Source: UBA4810 sp002479215 (GTDB lineage: Bacteria; Desulfobacterota; Syntrophia; Syntrophales; Smithellaceae). From it: a stretch of DNA of 64,000 nucleotides. Of the stretch, positions 45,280-54,236 are shown in pieces. The position numbers and the translations under genes are program-made. How positions within the stretch are numbered: the stretch's first letter is position 1; every line of letters begins with the position of its first letter. The stretch lies in the NCBI GenBank assembly GCA_049514435.1, contig JBEKVB010000009.1, forward strand, positions 46,958-110,957, given 5' to 3'. Under the pieces are notes generated by a model. It was not told the DNA's origin. It saw only the letters and a list, made by a program, of their open reading frames with translations, and searched no databases.

Positions 45280-45309
45280 TTGTTACAAAATTGTGCTAAA
45301 AGCAATCAA
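45280..45309 (-). promoter_or_regulatory. NifA-like gene promoter overlapped by the ACAA-N2-TTGT palindrome
   Basis: On the minus strand TTGATT (45309-45304), an 18-base spacer and TAACAA (45285-45280). The palindrome ACAAAATTGT (plus strand, 45285-45294) sits in the spacer and touches the -10, a position that suggests repression by its binding protein. Confidence 0.4.
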
Positions 45310-45437
45310 TTTTTTGTGCTTCAGCATATAAAATGCAAGGAATGAACCAATTTTGATCTTTTTTTGATAATTATGACCCAAATGGTAAGGATTTATGACA
45401 ATAGAAGAAAATATTAAATTTGATGTGAATTATTCAC

Positions 45438-45466
45438 TTGACTTACCTTGGTTACTAAGGTAACTT
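45438..45466 (+). promoter_or_regulatory. Promoter with internal operator before the RHH-methyltransferase genes
   Basis: TTGACT (45438-45443), 17 bases, TAACTT (45461-45466). An inverted repeat TTACCTT (45443-45449) / AAGGTAA (45457-45463) fills the spacer, the classic place for a repressor. The first ATG is at 45474, so the mRNA would be almost leaderless. Confidence 0.45.
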
Positions 45467-45473
45467 TACTAAT

Positions 45474-45680
45474 ATGAATGCGACAGCCAAATCTAAGACA
45501 AAGAAAACATTTCCGCTTGAGATCGAAGAAAATCTACACAAAGCTCTCAAGCACAAGGCTATTGAGTCGGATATGTCTCTTCATGCCTACATCCTTGACG
45601 CGCTGGTTTCGCGGGTCAACGAAGAAACCGCCGTTTACAACGCCGGTGGTAAAACGAAAGAAAACCGGAGGGAAAAGTGA
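45474..45680 (+). CDS. Small ribbon-helix-helix-like (CopG/Arc) protein
   Basis: A 68-residue basic protein. KKTFPLEIEENLHKALKHKA followed by IESDMSLHAYILDALVSRV fits a ribbon-helix-helix DNA-binding fold (one strand, two helices). It overlaps the methyltransferase start by four bases (GTGA), so it is coupled to it, and an inverted repeat overlaps its promoter. It probably controls expression of the restriction-modification genes, or is an antitoxin-like protein. No ribosome binding site is visible. Confidence 0.6.
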   Translation: MNATAKSKTKKTFPLEIEENLHKALKHKAIESDMSLHAYILDALVSRVNEETAVYNAGGKTKENRREK

Positions 45681-46624
45681 ACGCTTCCGCAGAATCCATA
45701 AGCTGCTTACAGTCAGATATATTTTCCGGAACTAACCCAGTTCAGATTATCCACGGTGACGTTCGACAGAAACTTTCTTTGCTCCCAGACGATACCTTTA
45801 ACTGCTGCGTCACTTCTCCACCCTATTGGGGGATGCGTGATTACGGGTACGAAGGACAAATAGGGGCAGAGACGGAGATCAATGACTATATCGCGCATCT
45901 GGTCAAAGTATTTCGCGAAGTTCGGCGAGTACTGCGGTCCGATGGTACGCTCTGGCTCAATATCGGTAACACATACACGTCTGGTGGGAGAACCTGGCGT
46001 CAATCGGATGCGAAAAACATGGGACGTGCAATGTCCTATCGTCCTGATACCCCGACGGGACTTAAACCTAAAGACCTTATCGGTGTTGCCTGGATGCTGG
46101 CTATGGCGCTTCAACTTGACGGCTGGTATCTGCGCTCAGATATAATCTGGCACAAACCAAACTGCCAGCCTGAGTCGGTCAAAGACAGGGTAACCGTGTC
46201 GCATGAATACATTTTCATGCTCTCAAAGAGCGAAAATTATTATTTTGATCAGGAGTCAATCAAAGAGCGAACAGCTGACGGCAAGTCCCTCAAAAACAAG
46301 CGGACTGTTTGGCAAATCAATACAGAGTCTTGCAAAGAAGCCCACTTCGCCGTTTTTCCAAAAGCGTTGGTTCGTCCTTGCATGCTGGCAGGCTCACCAA
46401 AAGGCGGAATAGTTCTGGACCCCTTCTTCGGCAGTGGCACCGTAGGCATGGTGGCCATTGAGACGGGGCGCAAGTGTGTCGGCGTCGAATTGAAATCCGA
46501 CTATGTTGACATTGCCAAGCAACGCTTGTTGACGGTTACACCAACTCTCGATCTTGATTTTGCTGAGGGGAATCAAACTGCCAAGAGGCATGAACCTTAC
46601 ATAACACCTTCCTTAAGCCTTTGA
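45677..46624 (+). CDS. DNA methyltransferase (type II, N4-cytosine/N6-adenine class)
   Basis: A 315-residue beta-group amino-methyltransferase. The catalytic motif IV TSPPYWGMRDYG comes first and the SAM-binding motif I DPFFGSGTVGMVA last, the order of beta-class enzymes. The SPPYW form of motif IV is commonest in N4-cytosine methyltransferases. The start is GTG at 45677. Its 3' end overlaps the convergent endonuclease gene by 89 bases. Target site unknown. Confidence 0.85.
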   Translation: MNASAESISCLQSDIFSGTNPVQIIHGDVRQKLSLLPDDTFNCCVTSPPYWGMRDYGYEGQIGAETEINDYIAHLVKVFREVRRVLRSDGTLWLNIGNTYTSGGRTWRQSDAKNMGRAMSYRPDTPTGLKPKDLIGVAWMLAMALQLDGWYLRSDIIWHKPNCQPESVKDRVTVSHEYIFMLSKSENYYFDQESIKERTADGKSLKNKRTVWQINTESCKEAHFAVFPKALVRPCMLAGSPKGGIVLDPFFGSGTVGMVAIETGRKCVGVELKSDYVDIAKQRLLTVTPTLDLDFAEGNQTAKRHEPYITPSLSL

Positions 46625-47357
46625 TCTGCAATTTACGCTCTCCTCCTCCATCAAAGTAGAGACTGAAAAGAAGCTCTCCGGCATTTTCAACAAAACAATA
46701 CCCAGGTTTTGGGTATTGGGCGCTTTCTATTCGCATCTCAAGGCGCCCCGCTGACGCTCTTTTCAGCAGATCCTTTGGTATCTCTACAAGTTCATACAGG
46801 TAATCAGGTTCACCTTTCCTCAGCGCCCGTAGCACTAAAATACGGTCAATGCCTGCAAGGTTATCCAAAAACTGATGACGAAGACCAACCAGATCATTTG
46901 GGTCGTCTCCCCATTGCCCACCACCAAGCTCCATAAATTTTGAGATATGCAGTATATCAGCACGTATAGCTTTAGCGGCCTCGGTCTTGAGTGAAACATT
47001 GTGCCCACTTATCTTTATGTCATAGCCTCGTCTGCCTCGCGGCGCCAACTCTGCCGCCACACCTGATGCTCTGAGAACAGCCTCCAAAGCAAACTCGAAC
47101 TTATCCTTGGAAAAAGGCTCTCTTGAAAAGCAGTGATGAATTCTCAAGACGTCGCCAAAATCCAAAAGGGCAAATTCTGAAATGATATCAGAATCAGATA
47201 CCCTCTTGATTATCCAAGGTTGCGAGAATACCTGCACCATACTTTGAACGAGACCAAGTCGGTAGTCGCTCAACCCAGGTATTTTTGCAATTAATTGCGT
47301 GATTTTCTCCTCACGAGTCATTATTGGAAAGCCCTCTTCATATTCAATTTCTGACAC
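46536..47357 (-). CDS. Probable type II restriction endonuclease
   Basis: A 273-residue protein beside and convergent with the methyltransferase. A PD-(D/E)xK-like core is plausible at ~residues 108-130: GRRGYDIKISGHNVSLKTEA, with D, then E/K in SLKTE. The rest (DPNDLVGLRHQFLDNLAGID, YLYELVEIPKDLLKRAS) resembles restriction enzymes that bind DNA as dimers. The last ~30 codons overlap the methyltransferase gene. The start may be GTG at 47357 or, with AGAGGG upstream, ATG at 47321. Family assignment rests mainly on the context. Confidence 0.65.
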   Translation of the reverse strand: MSEIEYEEGFPIMTREEKITQLIAKIPGLSDYRLGLVQSMVQVFSQPWIIKRVSDSDIISEFALLDFGDVLRIHHCFSREPFSKDKFEFALEAVLRASGVAAELAPRGRRGYDIKISGHNVSLKTEAAKAIRADILHISKFMELGGGQWGDDPNDLVGLRHQFLDNLAGIDRILVLRALRKGEPDYLYELVEIPKDLLKRASAGRLEMRIESAQYPKPGYCFVENAGELLFSLYFDGGGERKLQIKGLRKVLCKVHASWQFDSPQQNQDRELV

Positions 47358-47521
47358 GGTAGCGCTATTCTAACAAACAGCGTTGGACTTGCAAACGAAA
47401 TTTAGCTTCTCTTTGTCTTTTCCTTCTTTTTTCGCCTAACAATTAATATACGAACTTCTCTTTTTCCGAATATTTTAATAAAAATATAACTCAGTAGATT
47501 TTCTTATTCAAGCCAATAATT

Positions 47522-49423
47522 TCATAAATCTGCTTTATCTTTTTCTTTTTTAGAGAGACCTGCGAGTTCTTGTTTCTTCATCATAATCAAAACAGCCGAG
47601 ATGGCGCCTTCGGTCATGCCGGGGATTCTTTCCATCTGGCCGATAGTGGCGGGGGCGATGCGGGTCAGTTTGGCCTGAAGTTCGTTGGAGAGGCCGGGGA
47701 CACAGGAATAATCAAAGTCCGGCGGAATTTTCTTTTTCTCCTGTTCCTTCAAACGCTGGACGGATTCGAATTGTCTTTTGATATAGCCTTCATATTTAAT
47801 TTCTATTTCTATCTGCTTTTTAACGAAGGAATCATTTTCCGCCTCCCAGCCGGGAAATCCGGCTAGATTGTCATAAGATATTTCATGCCTTTTGAGCAAA
47901 CCGTAAAGAGTGGTGTGATTATTCAAAGGCGGTGATTTAAGTTTTGCCAGTTGTTCATTGATTTCCGGCGACGGTTTGATTGGTGAAGCTTTTAGACGTT
48001 TAATACCTTGCTCTATCTGCCGCATCTTCTCCTGCAACACCGCATAATGCTCAGGGGCGATCAATCCCAACTCACAGCCCTTGCCCATCAAGCGGATGAC
48101 GGCATTATCTTCCCGCAGAATAAGCCGGTATTCCGCACGTGATGTAAACATACGATAGGGTTCATCCACGCCGCGCGTGACCAGATCGTCGATCATGACG
48201 GCCATGTAGGCCTCCGAGCGATCCAGAATAAAAGCGGAAGTGCCCTGCACCGCGCGCGCGGCATTGATCCCTGCCCAGAGGCCTTGTGCCGCCGCTTCTT
48301 CATAGCCCGACGTGCCGTTGATTTGACCGGCCAGATAAAGGCCGGAAATTAGTTTGGTCTCCAGAGTCAGTTTCAACTGGCTGGGCTGAACGAAATCATA
48401 CTCGATGGCATAAGCCGGACGCATGATCTGGGCCTGCTCCAAACCTTTCACGCTATGGACAATCTGATACTGTAATTCCAGCGGCAGGCAGTTGCCCAAG
48501 CCTTTGGCATAAACTTCCTGCGTGTCGAGTCCTTCATGCTCCAGCACGACCGGATGGCTTTCGCGCTCGCCAAAGCGCATGACCTTATCTTCCAGCGAAG
48601 GACAGTAGCGGGCACTCACTCCTTTAATGACACCGGCATATAAAGGCGAGTATTGAATGTTCTCTCGAATCACACGATGCGTTTCAGCGGATGTGGCACT
48701 GAAATAGGAAGGCAGGCGCTCTGTTCGCAAAGCGTTGGTGGTAAAGGAAAAGGGCTGGGGGTCGGGGTCGCTGTCCTGCCGCTCGAGACGGGAAAAATCA
48801 ATGGACGAGGCACGCAGACGCGGCGGGGTTCCGGTTTTCATTCTGCCCATTTCAAACCCCAACTGTTTGAGGTTGTTTGCCAGTCCAATAGACGCGAGTT
48901 CCCCGGCGCGGCCGGAAGCGGTTTGAGAAGCACCGATATGCACAAGTCCGTTTAAAAAAGTGCCGGTGGTTATAATGACCTTTTTCGCGCCGTAAAAATA
49001 CCCGCTTTGATCCAGCACACCTTTAACCGCGCCATTTTCGATGACCAGGCTTTCGACCATGGCCTGCCGGATGTAGAGATTCTGCTGATTTTCGACTACC
49101 GCTTTCATCGCCAGGCGGTAGAGTTGCTTATCGCACTGCATCCGGGAAGAATGAACGGCAGGCCCTTTGGAGGCATTAAGCATCCTAAAATGCACAGCGG
49201 TTTTGTCTGTAATCTTCCCCATTTCACCGCCGAGAGCGTCAATTTCCTTAACCAATTGTCCCTTGGCCAGGCCGCCGATAGCCGGATTGCAGGACATGAG
49301 CGCAATAGAATCCAGATTGATATTGAACAAAAGTGTCTTACAGCCCATGCGTGCGGCCGCGAGTGCCGCCTCGCAACCGGCATGGCCGCCGCCGATTACC
49401 AGAATGTCATAGTTATCAGACAA
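47522..49423 (-). CDS. mnmG: tRNA uridine-5-carboxymethylaminomethyl modification enzyme MnmG (GidA)
   Basis: A 633-residue FAD protein that with MnmE modifies U34 of several tRNAs. The N-terminal FAD motif is VIGGGHAGCEAALAAARMG, followed by SCNPAIGGLAKGQLVKEIDA. The central GTGTFLNGLVHIG-like segment reads TTGTFLNGLVHIGA, and GQINGTSGYEEAAAQGL is diagnostic. Full length. No MnmE gene is adjacent in the window. Confidence 0.96.
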   Translation of the reverse strand: MSDNYDILVIGGGHAGCEAALAAARMGCKTLLFNINLDSIALMSCNPAIGGLAKGQLVKEIDALGGEMGKITDKTAVHFRMLNASKGPAVHSSRMQCDKQLYRLAMKAVVENQQNLYIRQAMVESLVIENGAVKGVLDQSGYFYGAKKVIITTGTFLNGLVHIGASQTASGRAGELASIGLANNLKQLGFEMGRMKTGTPPRLRASSIDFSRLERQDSDPDPQPFSFTTNALRTERLPSYFSATSAETHRVIRENIQYSPLYAGVIKGVSARYCPSLEDKVMRFGERESHPVVLEHEGLDTQEVYAKGLGNCLPLELQYQIVHSVKGLEQAQIMRPAYAIEYDFVQPSQLKLTLETKLISGLYLAGQINGTSGYEEAAAQGLWAGINAARAVQGTSAFILDRSEAYMAVMIDDLVTRGVDEPYRMFTSRAEYRLILREDNAVIRLMGKGCELGLIAPEHYAVLQEKMRQIEQGIKRLKASPIKPSPEINEQLAKLKSPPLNNHTTLYGLLKRHEISYDNLAGFPGWEAENDSFVKKQIEIEIKYEGYIKRQFESVQRLKEQEKKKIPPDFDYSCVPGLSNELQAKLTRIAPATIGQMERIPGMTEGAISAVLIMMKKQELAGLSKKEKDKADL

Positions 49424-49579
49424 ATTATTTCACCTCTTATTTAACCCCTAACCAAAGCTTGCGCTGGTATTAAATCAATAGTAAAAGCTCATCAAAGCCT
49501 TGAAACCGCTCAGGGTTAATTCAATTGATGTTTTTTACGGCATAGACTGCAAAAATACAACATAAAAAAGAGGCTAGAT

Positions 49580-50512
49580 TTGGCAAAACCGGTGTTCTGG
49601 AAAAATTCGAAAAGATACTATGATCTGAAAAGTTACTGGCGTAATTTGTTCGGCTGCAATGTGCACAAATTGCCCATTGACGCCGGTTTTACCTGCCCCA
49701 ACCGCGACGGCCGTGTTGCTTACGGCGGATGTATCTATTGCGATGGGCGCGGTTCCAAACTGCGCCAGAAGGGTAAATTGCCCTCTGTTGCCGAACAAAT
49801 TCAAAGTGGCAAGAAGTTTTATAAACCTCATGCATCGAAATTTATTGCTTATTTTCAAACTTTTACCAATACATACGCACCAGTTGAAAAATTGCGCATG
49901 TTATACGACGAAGCTTTAAGTCAGGAAGATGTAATTGGTCTTTCCATCGGCACCAGGCCGGATTGTCTCGCGCCGGAAACAATTACCCTATTAAAAGGGT
50001 ATGCCCAAAAATATCATGTCTGGCTGGAGTTAGGATTGCAATCTATCCACGATAAAACATTGCAACTTATTAATCGTGGACATAATTCCCAGCAATTTTT
50101 GGATGCCATTCATGCCTGCACCGGTCGAGGTATTAATCTCTGTGTTCACATCATTATCGGTTTGCCGGGTGAAAGCGATAAAGATGTATTGCAAACAGCG
50201 CAGTCCATTGCCGCACTGCCTATTAATGGAATCAAGATTCATTCCCTGCTCGCGCTGGAAGGAACTGCTCTGGGCGAAATGTACAAAAATGAATCAATTA
50301 AACTTATAACTAAAGAAAAATATGTTTCTTTGGTGGCTGACGTTCTGGAAATTCTGCCGCCGACGATGGTAATCCAACGCTTAACTGCCGAAGGTTATCG
50401 TGATATTTTCCTTGCACCTGACTGGGCAATGAATAAATTAGATGTGTTAAACGCGATTAATCGGGAACTAGAACGCCGCGATACTCACCAGGGCATATAC
50501 TATAAAGGATAA
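49580..50512 (+). CDS. Radical SAM protein, TIGR01212/YhcC family
   Basis: A 310-residue radical SAM enzyme with N-terminal cluster motif TCPNRDGRVAYGGCIYC, in which the cysteines are spaced wider than in classic CX3CX2C, as in TIGR01212 (YhcC-like) proteins. GLSIGTRPDCLAPETI and ELGLQSIHDKTLQLINRGH are also family segments. The family is widespread but of unknown reaction. Divergent from mnmG. Confidence 0.88.
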   Translation: MAKPVFWKNSKRYYDLKSYWRNLFGCNVHKLPIDAGFTCPNRDGRVAYGGCIYCDGRGSKLRQKGKLPSVAEQIQSGKKFYKPHASKFIAYFQTFTNTYAPVEKLRMLYDEALSQEDVIGLSIGTRPDCLAPETITLLKGYAQKYHVWLELGLQSIHDKTLQLINRGHNSQQFLDAIHACTGRGINLCVHIIIGLPGESDKDVLQTAQSIAALPINGIKIHSLLALEGTALGEMYKNESIKLITKEKYVSLVADVLEILPPTMVIQRLTAEGYRDIFLAPDWAMNKLDVLNAINRELERRDTHQGIYYKG

Positions 50513-50552
50513 AATTGATCGTTTTGCGCTTTTTTGTAACTTAGAATACTGG

Positions 50553-50572
50553 ATTCCGGCCTTCGCCGGAAT
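50553..50572. repeat. Hairpin ATTCCGGC-cttc-GCCGGAAT
   Basis: Perfect 8-bp stem with a CTTC loop, followed by GACA. This resembles the common dispersed palindromes with the GGATTCC..GGAATGACA pattern in proteobacteria. It lies between the radical SAM gene and hisH. Confidence 0.5.
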
Positions 50573-50674
50573 GACAAAAGTGGTGTTAATGAACTTTTAC
50601 TCGAGCATTAAAATTAGCTGTAAATTTAGCATAAAAATTGTTAAACCCTCTTCAGCTAATTTGGTAATAAAATT

Positions 50675-51304
50675 ATGATTGCGATAATAGACTACAAAGC
50701 AGGAAACCTAACCAGTGTGGCGCGCGCGTTGCAAAACATCGGCGAAACTTACATGGTGACGGACGATATAAAGAAGCTTGATAATGCCAGCCATGTAATA
50801 TTCCCGGGAGTCGGCGCGGCCGGTGAAGCGATGGCATATCTGCGCCGAAAGAAATTGGATAGTTGGCTTACAGACTGGATAAAGACAGGCAAGCCGCTTA
50901 TGGGTATTTGTCTGGGCACTCAAATTATTTTCGATTACAGTGAGGAAAACGAAACCAAGTGTATCGGGCTTGTCCGGGGTTTAACAAAGCGTTTCCCCGA
51001 TGATTTAAATATTGCCTGCCGTAAATTAAAAATCCCTCACATGGGCTGGAACAGTGTCACGTTGCATCGCGATCATCCGGTATTTAGTGATATATCTAAA
51101 GATGCCGAATTTTATTTTGTGCATTCTTATTACCCTGCTCCGGCTGACAACTCACTAGTTTTAGGTGTTACCGATTACGGAATAACCTTTTGCTCTGTTC
51201 TCGCCACGAAGAATTTGGTGGCCATGCAATTTCATCCGGAGAAAAGCGGCCGCCCCGGTTTGCAAATCTTGCGCAATTTCTGCCGCTGGAGGGGAAATGC
51301 TTAG
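50675..51304 (+). CDS. hisH: Imidazole glycerol phosphate synthase glutaminase subunit HisH
   Basis: A 209-residue class I glutaminase that feeds ammonia to HisF in histidine and AICAR synthesis. Nucleophile Cys in MGICLGTQIIF, oxyanion-loop PGVGAAG, catalytic His/Glu in MQFHPEKSG. It overlaps hisF by eight bases. Other his genes are not nearby, so the pair stands apart from a his operon. Confidence 0.92.
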   Translation: MIAIIDYKAGNLTSVARALQNIGETYMVTDDIKKLDNASHVIFPGVGAAGEAMAYLRRKKLDSWLTDWIKTGKPLMGICLGTQIIFDYSEENETKCIGLVRGLTKRFPDDLNIACRKLKIPHMGWNSVTLHRDHPVFSDISKDAEFYFVHSYYPAPADNSLVLGVTDYGITFCSVLATKNLVAMQFHPEKSGRPGLQILRNFCRWRGNA

Positions 51305-52076
51305 CAAAAGAATCATTCCTTGCCTTGATGTGCGCGATGGAAAACTCACCAAGGGCATTAAATTCAAGGGCAATGTAGATATTGGCGATCCTGTGGAAGC
51401 GGCACGGGAATATTACGAGCAGGGCGCCGATGAAATCGTGTTTTATGATATTACTGCCTCAGCGGACGGTCGTGATATAATGATTGATGTAGTTCGTCGT
51501 GTGGCGCAGACGATTTTCATTCCTTTTTCCGTCGGCGGTGGTATCCGTAATCTGGAAGATATGCGCCGAGTTATTCTGGCCGGAGCGGAAAAAGTCAGCG
51601 TTAACTCCACCGCCGTGACCGATCCGAAAATTATCACGCAAGGCGCACAGGCATTCGGCAGTCAGTGCATAGTACTGGGTATGGATGTAAAAAAAGTGGA
51701 AATGTCCGGCAAAATTCCTTCCGGTTATGAAATTGTCATTAACGGAGGACGAAAATATATGGGTATTGATGCTCTCTGGTGGGCGAAAGAAGCGGAAAAC
51801 CTCGGTGCCGGTGAAATTTGTCTAAATTCGATCGACGCCGACGGCACCCAAAACGGCTATGAATTGAATTTAACGGCGCTTATTTCCGAAAATGTTAATA
51901 TTCCGGTTATCGCATCGGGAGGAGCCGGAAAACCCGAACACCTCGCGGAAGTATTAACCGAAGGAAAAGCCGATGCGGCTCTGATCGCTTCAATGGTGCA
52001 TTACCGCACCTATACAATTGCCGGAATCAAAAAATATCTGAACGAACATCAAATTAAAACAAGACTTTATTGGTAG
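51297..52076 (+). CDS. hisF: Imidazole glycerol phosphate synthase cyclase subunit HisF
   Basis: A 259-residue TIM-barrel cyclase. The start MLSKRIIPCLDVRDGKLTKG and DEIVFYDITASADGR contain the catalytic aspartates; IASGGAGKPEHLAEV forms the phosphate-binding loop. It pairs with HisH, whose gene it overlaps. Residues 20-32 (KGIKFKGNVDIGD) differ somewhat from the usual VVKGVQF form but the barrel is complete. Confidence 0.93.
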   Translation: MLSKRIIPCLDVRDGKLTKGIKFKGNVDIGDPVEAAREYYEQGADEIVFYDITASADGRDIMIDVVRRVAQTIFIPFSVGGGIRNLEDMRRVILAGAEKVSVNSTAVTDPKIITQGAQAFGSQCIVLGMDVKKVEMSGKIPSGYEIVINGGRKYMGIDALWWAKEAENLGAGEICLNSIDADGTQNGYELNLTALISENVNIPVIASGGAGKPEHLAEVLTEGKADAALIASMVHYRTYTIAGIKKYLNEHQIKTRLYW

Positions 52077-52207
52077 TGTGATAATGTATATGATTGACTA
52101 AATTCCTCTTGTTTTTTAGAACTAAACGGTCAGGTAAAAAATATTTAACTATACAAAGTCGATATGAAGTATTAATATTTAGCTGTTAAGTTAGGAGGCG
52201 ATTTAAG

Positions 52208-53089
52208 GTGGATGCAAAAAGACATGAATTAAATATCCAACTGGCGCAAATGCTCAAAGGCGGCGTCATCATGGATGTGACCAATGTAGAGCAGGCAAAA
52301 ATTGCCGAGGAGGCAGGCGCTGTCGCCGTAATGGCACTGGAGCGCGTACCCGCGGATATCCGCAAACAGGGGGGCGTGGCCAGAATGTCCGATCCGGTTA
52401 TGATTGCAGAAATTAAAAAAACCGTATCCATTCCGGTAATGGCAAAGGCGCGTATCGGCCATTTTGTGGAAGCGCAAATTCTGGAGGCATTGCGTATTGA
52501 TTATATTGACGAAAGCGAAGTGCTGACTCCAGCCGACGAGGAATGCCATATTGATAAGACAAAATTTAATATTCCTTTTGTTTGCGGCGCGCGTAATTTA
52601 GGCGAAGCCCTGCGGCGCATTGCCGAAGGCGCGGCAATGATCCGTACCAAAGGCGAAGCGGGAACGGGAAATGTTGTGGAGGCTGTTCGCCACATGAGAA
52701 CGATGAATCGTGAAATCCGCCAGTTAGTTGATATGCCCAAAGAAGAAGTAACCGGCTTTGCGAAAGCCAACGGTATGCCTTATGAGCTGGCGCTGAAAGT
52801 CAAGGAATTGGGGCGTCTGCAGGTCGTGAATTTTGCGGCGGGCGGCATCGCCACTCCCGCGGACGCGGCCTTGATGATGCAGCTGGGCTGCGACGGAATT
52901 TTTGTCGGCTCCGGCATATTCAAATCCGCCGATCCGGCACTACGCGCAAGGGCAATAGTCAAAGCAACAGCTTATTTCAACGATCCGAAAAAAGTACTGG
53001 AAGCTTCGATGGGACTGGGCGAAGCCATGCCCGGCCTAGAAATATCTCAAATTCCTCCTGATCAGCTTTTGGCCGGCCGCGGTTGGTAG
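52208..53089 (+). CDS. pdxS: Pyridoxal 5'-phosphate synthase subunit PdxS
   Basis: A 293-residue TIM-barrel enzyme making PLP from ribose 5-phosphate, glyceraldehyde 3-phosphate and ammonia. MDVTNVEQAKIAEEAGAVAV, ALERVPADIRKQGGVARMSD, the lysine-bearing IPVMAKARIGHFVEAQIL and FAAGGIATPADAALMMQLG are strongly conserved. The start is GTG at 52208 with GGAGG about nine bases upstream. pdxT follows after six bases. Confidence 0.96.
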   Translation: MDAKRHELNIQLAQMLKGGVIMDVTNVEQAKIAEEAGAVAVMALERVPADIRKQGGVARMSDPVMIAEIKKTVSIPVMAKARIGHFVEAQILEALRIDYIDESEVLTPADEECHIDKTKFNIPFVCGARNLGEALRRIAEGAAMIRTKGEAGTGNVVEAVRHMRTMNREIRQLVDMPKEEVTGFAKANGMPYELALKVKELGRLQVVNFAAGGIATPADAALMMQLGCDGIFVGSGIFKSADPALRARAIVKATAYFNDPKKVLEASMGLGEAMPGLEISQIPPDQLLAGRGW

Positions 53090-53095
53090 GCAAAT

Positions 53096-53770
53096 ATGAC
53101 CTTACGTCTGATAAAAAATGCACCCGCGGCAATTGGAGTTCTGGACTTACAGGGCGGAGTTCATGAGCACTTAGACCATCTGGAACGTTTGGGAATCGCT
53201 CATAAGAAGGTAAAACAAGAGGCTGATTTTACGGATTTGGCTGGGCTGATTATTCCCGGGGGTGAAAGCTCCTGCATTGCTAAACTGCTCAATATTTTCG
53301 GAATTAAAAAAACTATTCTCAACGCGCACCGCAGGGGCATGAAAATTTGGGGCACTTGCGCGGGCGCTATTTTACTGGCCAAAAAAGTAATTAACGAAAC
53401 ACCCTGTCTTGGCCTGATCGATATGGAAATCGAACGCAACAGTTTTGGCAGTCAACTTGATAGTTTCGTCAATGAAGCGTTGATTCCCGCTGTCGCTGGC
53501 GAGCCGATACCGCTAACTTTTATCCGGGCGCCGAAAATCACTAGGGTTGGTAAAGATGTCCATATCCTTTTGAAAATTGACGACTATATAGCTGCTGCGG
53601 AAAACGAAAATATTTTGGTGACGGTATTTCACCCGGAATTAACCGGATGCCTTGCCCTGCATCGCTATTTTGCTCTCAAATGCGGTTTGCAGCCCGCGTC
53701 CAATAAACAAGATTGTATTGATCGTCATTGGGAAAGTTCCAGTTGGACCAGACTTGCCCGCATTAACTGA
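53096..53770 (+). CDS. pdxT: Pyridoxal 5'-phosphate synthase glutaminase subunit PdxT
   Basis: A 224-residue class I glutaminase supplying ammonia to PdxS. IGVLDLQGGVHEHLDHLERL, GLIIPGGESSCIAKLL, the nucleophile Cys in WGTCAGAILLA and VTVFHPELTG are family hallmarks. The C-terminal ~25 residues after the last conserved helix are extra compared with typical ~200-residue PdxT. Confidence 0.95.
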   Translation: MTLRLIKNAPAAIGVLDLQGGVHEHLDHLERLGIAHKKVKQEADFTDLAGLIIPGGESSCIAKLLNIFGIKKTILNAHRRGMKIWGTCAGAILLAKKVINETPCLGLIDMEIERNSFGSQLDSFVNEALIPAVAGEPIPLTFIRAPKITRVGKDVHILLKIDDYIAAAENENILVTVFHPELTGCLALHRYFALKCGLQPASNKQDCIDRHWESSSWTRLARIN

Positions 53771-53905
53771 TTTGTACGCATTAATAAACTTAGCGGTTTA
53801 ATTTCCAGCAGTGCCCAAAAGTCAAATCTAACTTAAGGCATTATTTCTGTATAGGCAACTTTTTAGCCGGTGTAATAATTCAACAACCTGAAAGGAGACA
53901 ATAGT

Positions 53906-54181
53906 ATGGAAACTAAGGACGCATATGTAAAGAAACTAAAAACCCAAATTGATGAATGGAGCGCAGAGATAGACAAGCTGGAGGCCAAGGCAAAAAAGAC
54001 TAGGGAGGAATATGAAACTCAAATAAATGCATTACGCCAGCGGTACGATTCAGCGAAAACCAAGATAGCAGAAATTCAACAAGCGAGTGAGGCCTCCTGG
54101 CAAGATCTCAAGCAGGGAGTAGAAAGCGCCTGGAGTACTTTTAAGCAAGGGTTAGACAAGGCTAAGTCTCGTTTTAAATAA
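53906..54181 (+). CDS. Small coiled-coil protein
   Basis: A 91-residue highly charged protein, predicted as one long coiled coil (KLKTQIDEWSAEIDKLEAKA, then a Trp-containing EASWQDLKQGVESAWSTFKQ end). GAAAGGAGA precedes the ATG. Similar short coiled-coil proteins with the W-x-x-x-K-x-G-x-E-x-A-W pattern are common in proteobacteria and cyanobacteria but lack a known function. Confidence 0.65.
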   Translation: METKDAYVKKLKTQIDEWSAEIDKLEAKAKKTREEYETQINALRQRYDSAKTKIAEIQQASEASWQDLKQGVESAWSTFKQGLDKAKSRFK

Positions 54182-54236
54182 CATATTAAAGTTCTAGAAA
54201 AGCAAACTTACATTTACGTGAAGACGAATATTGGTA

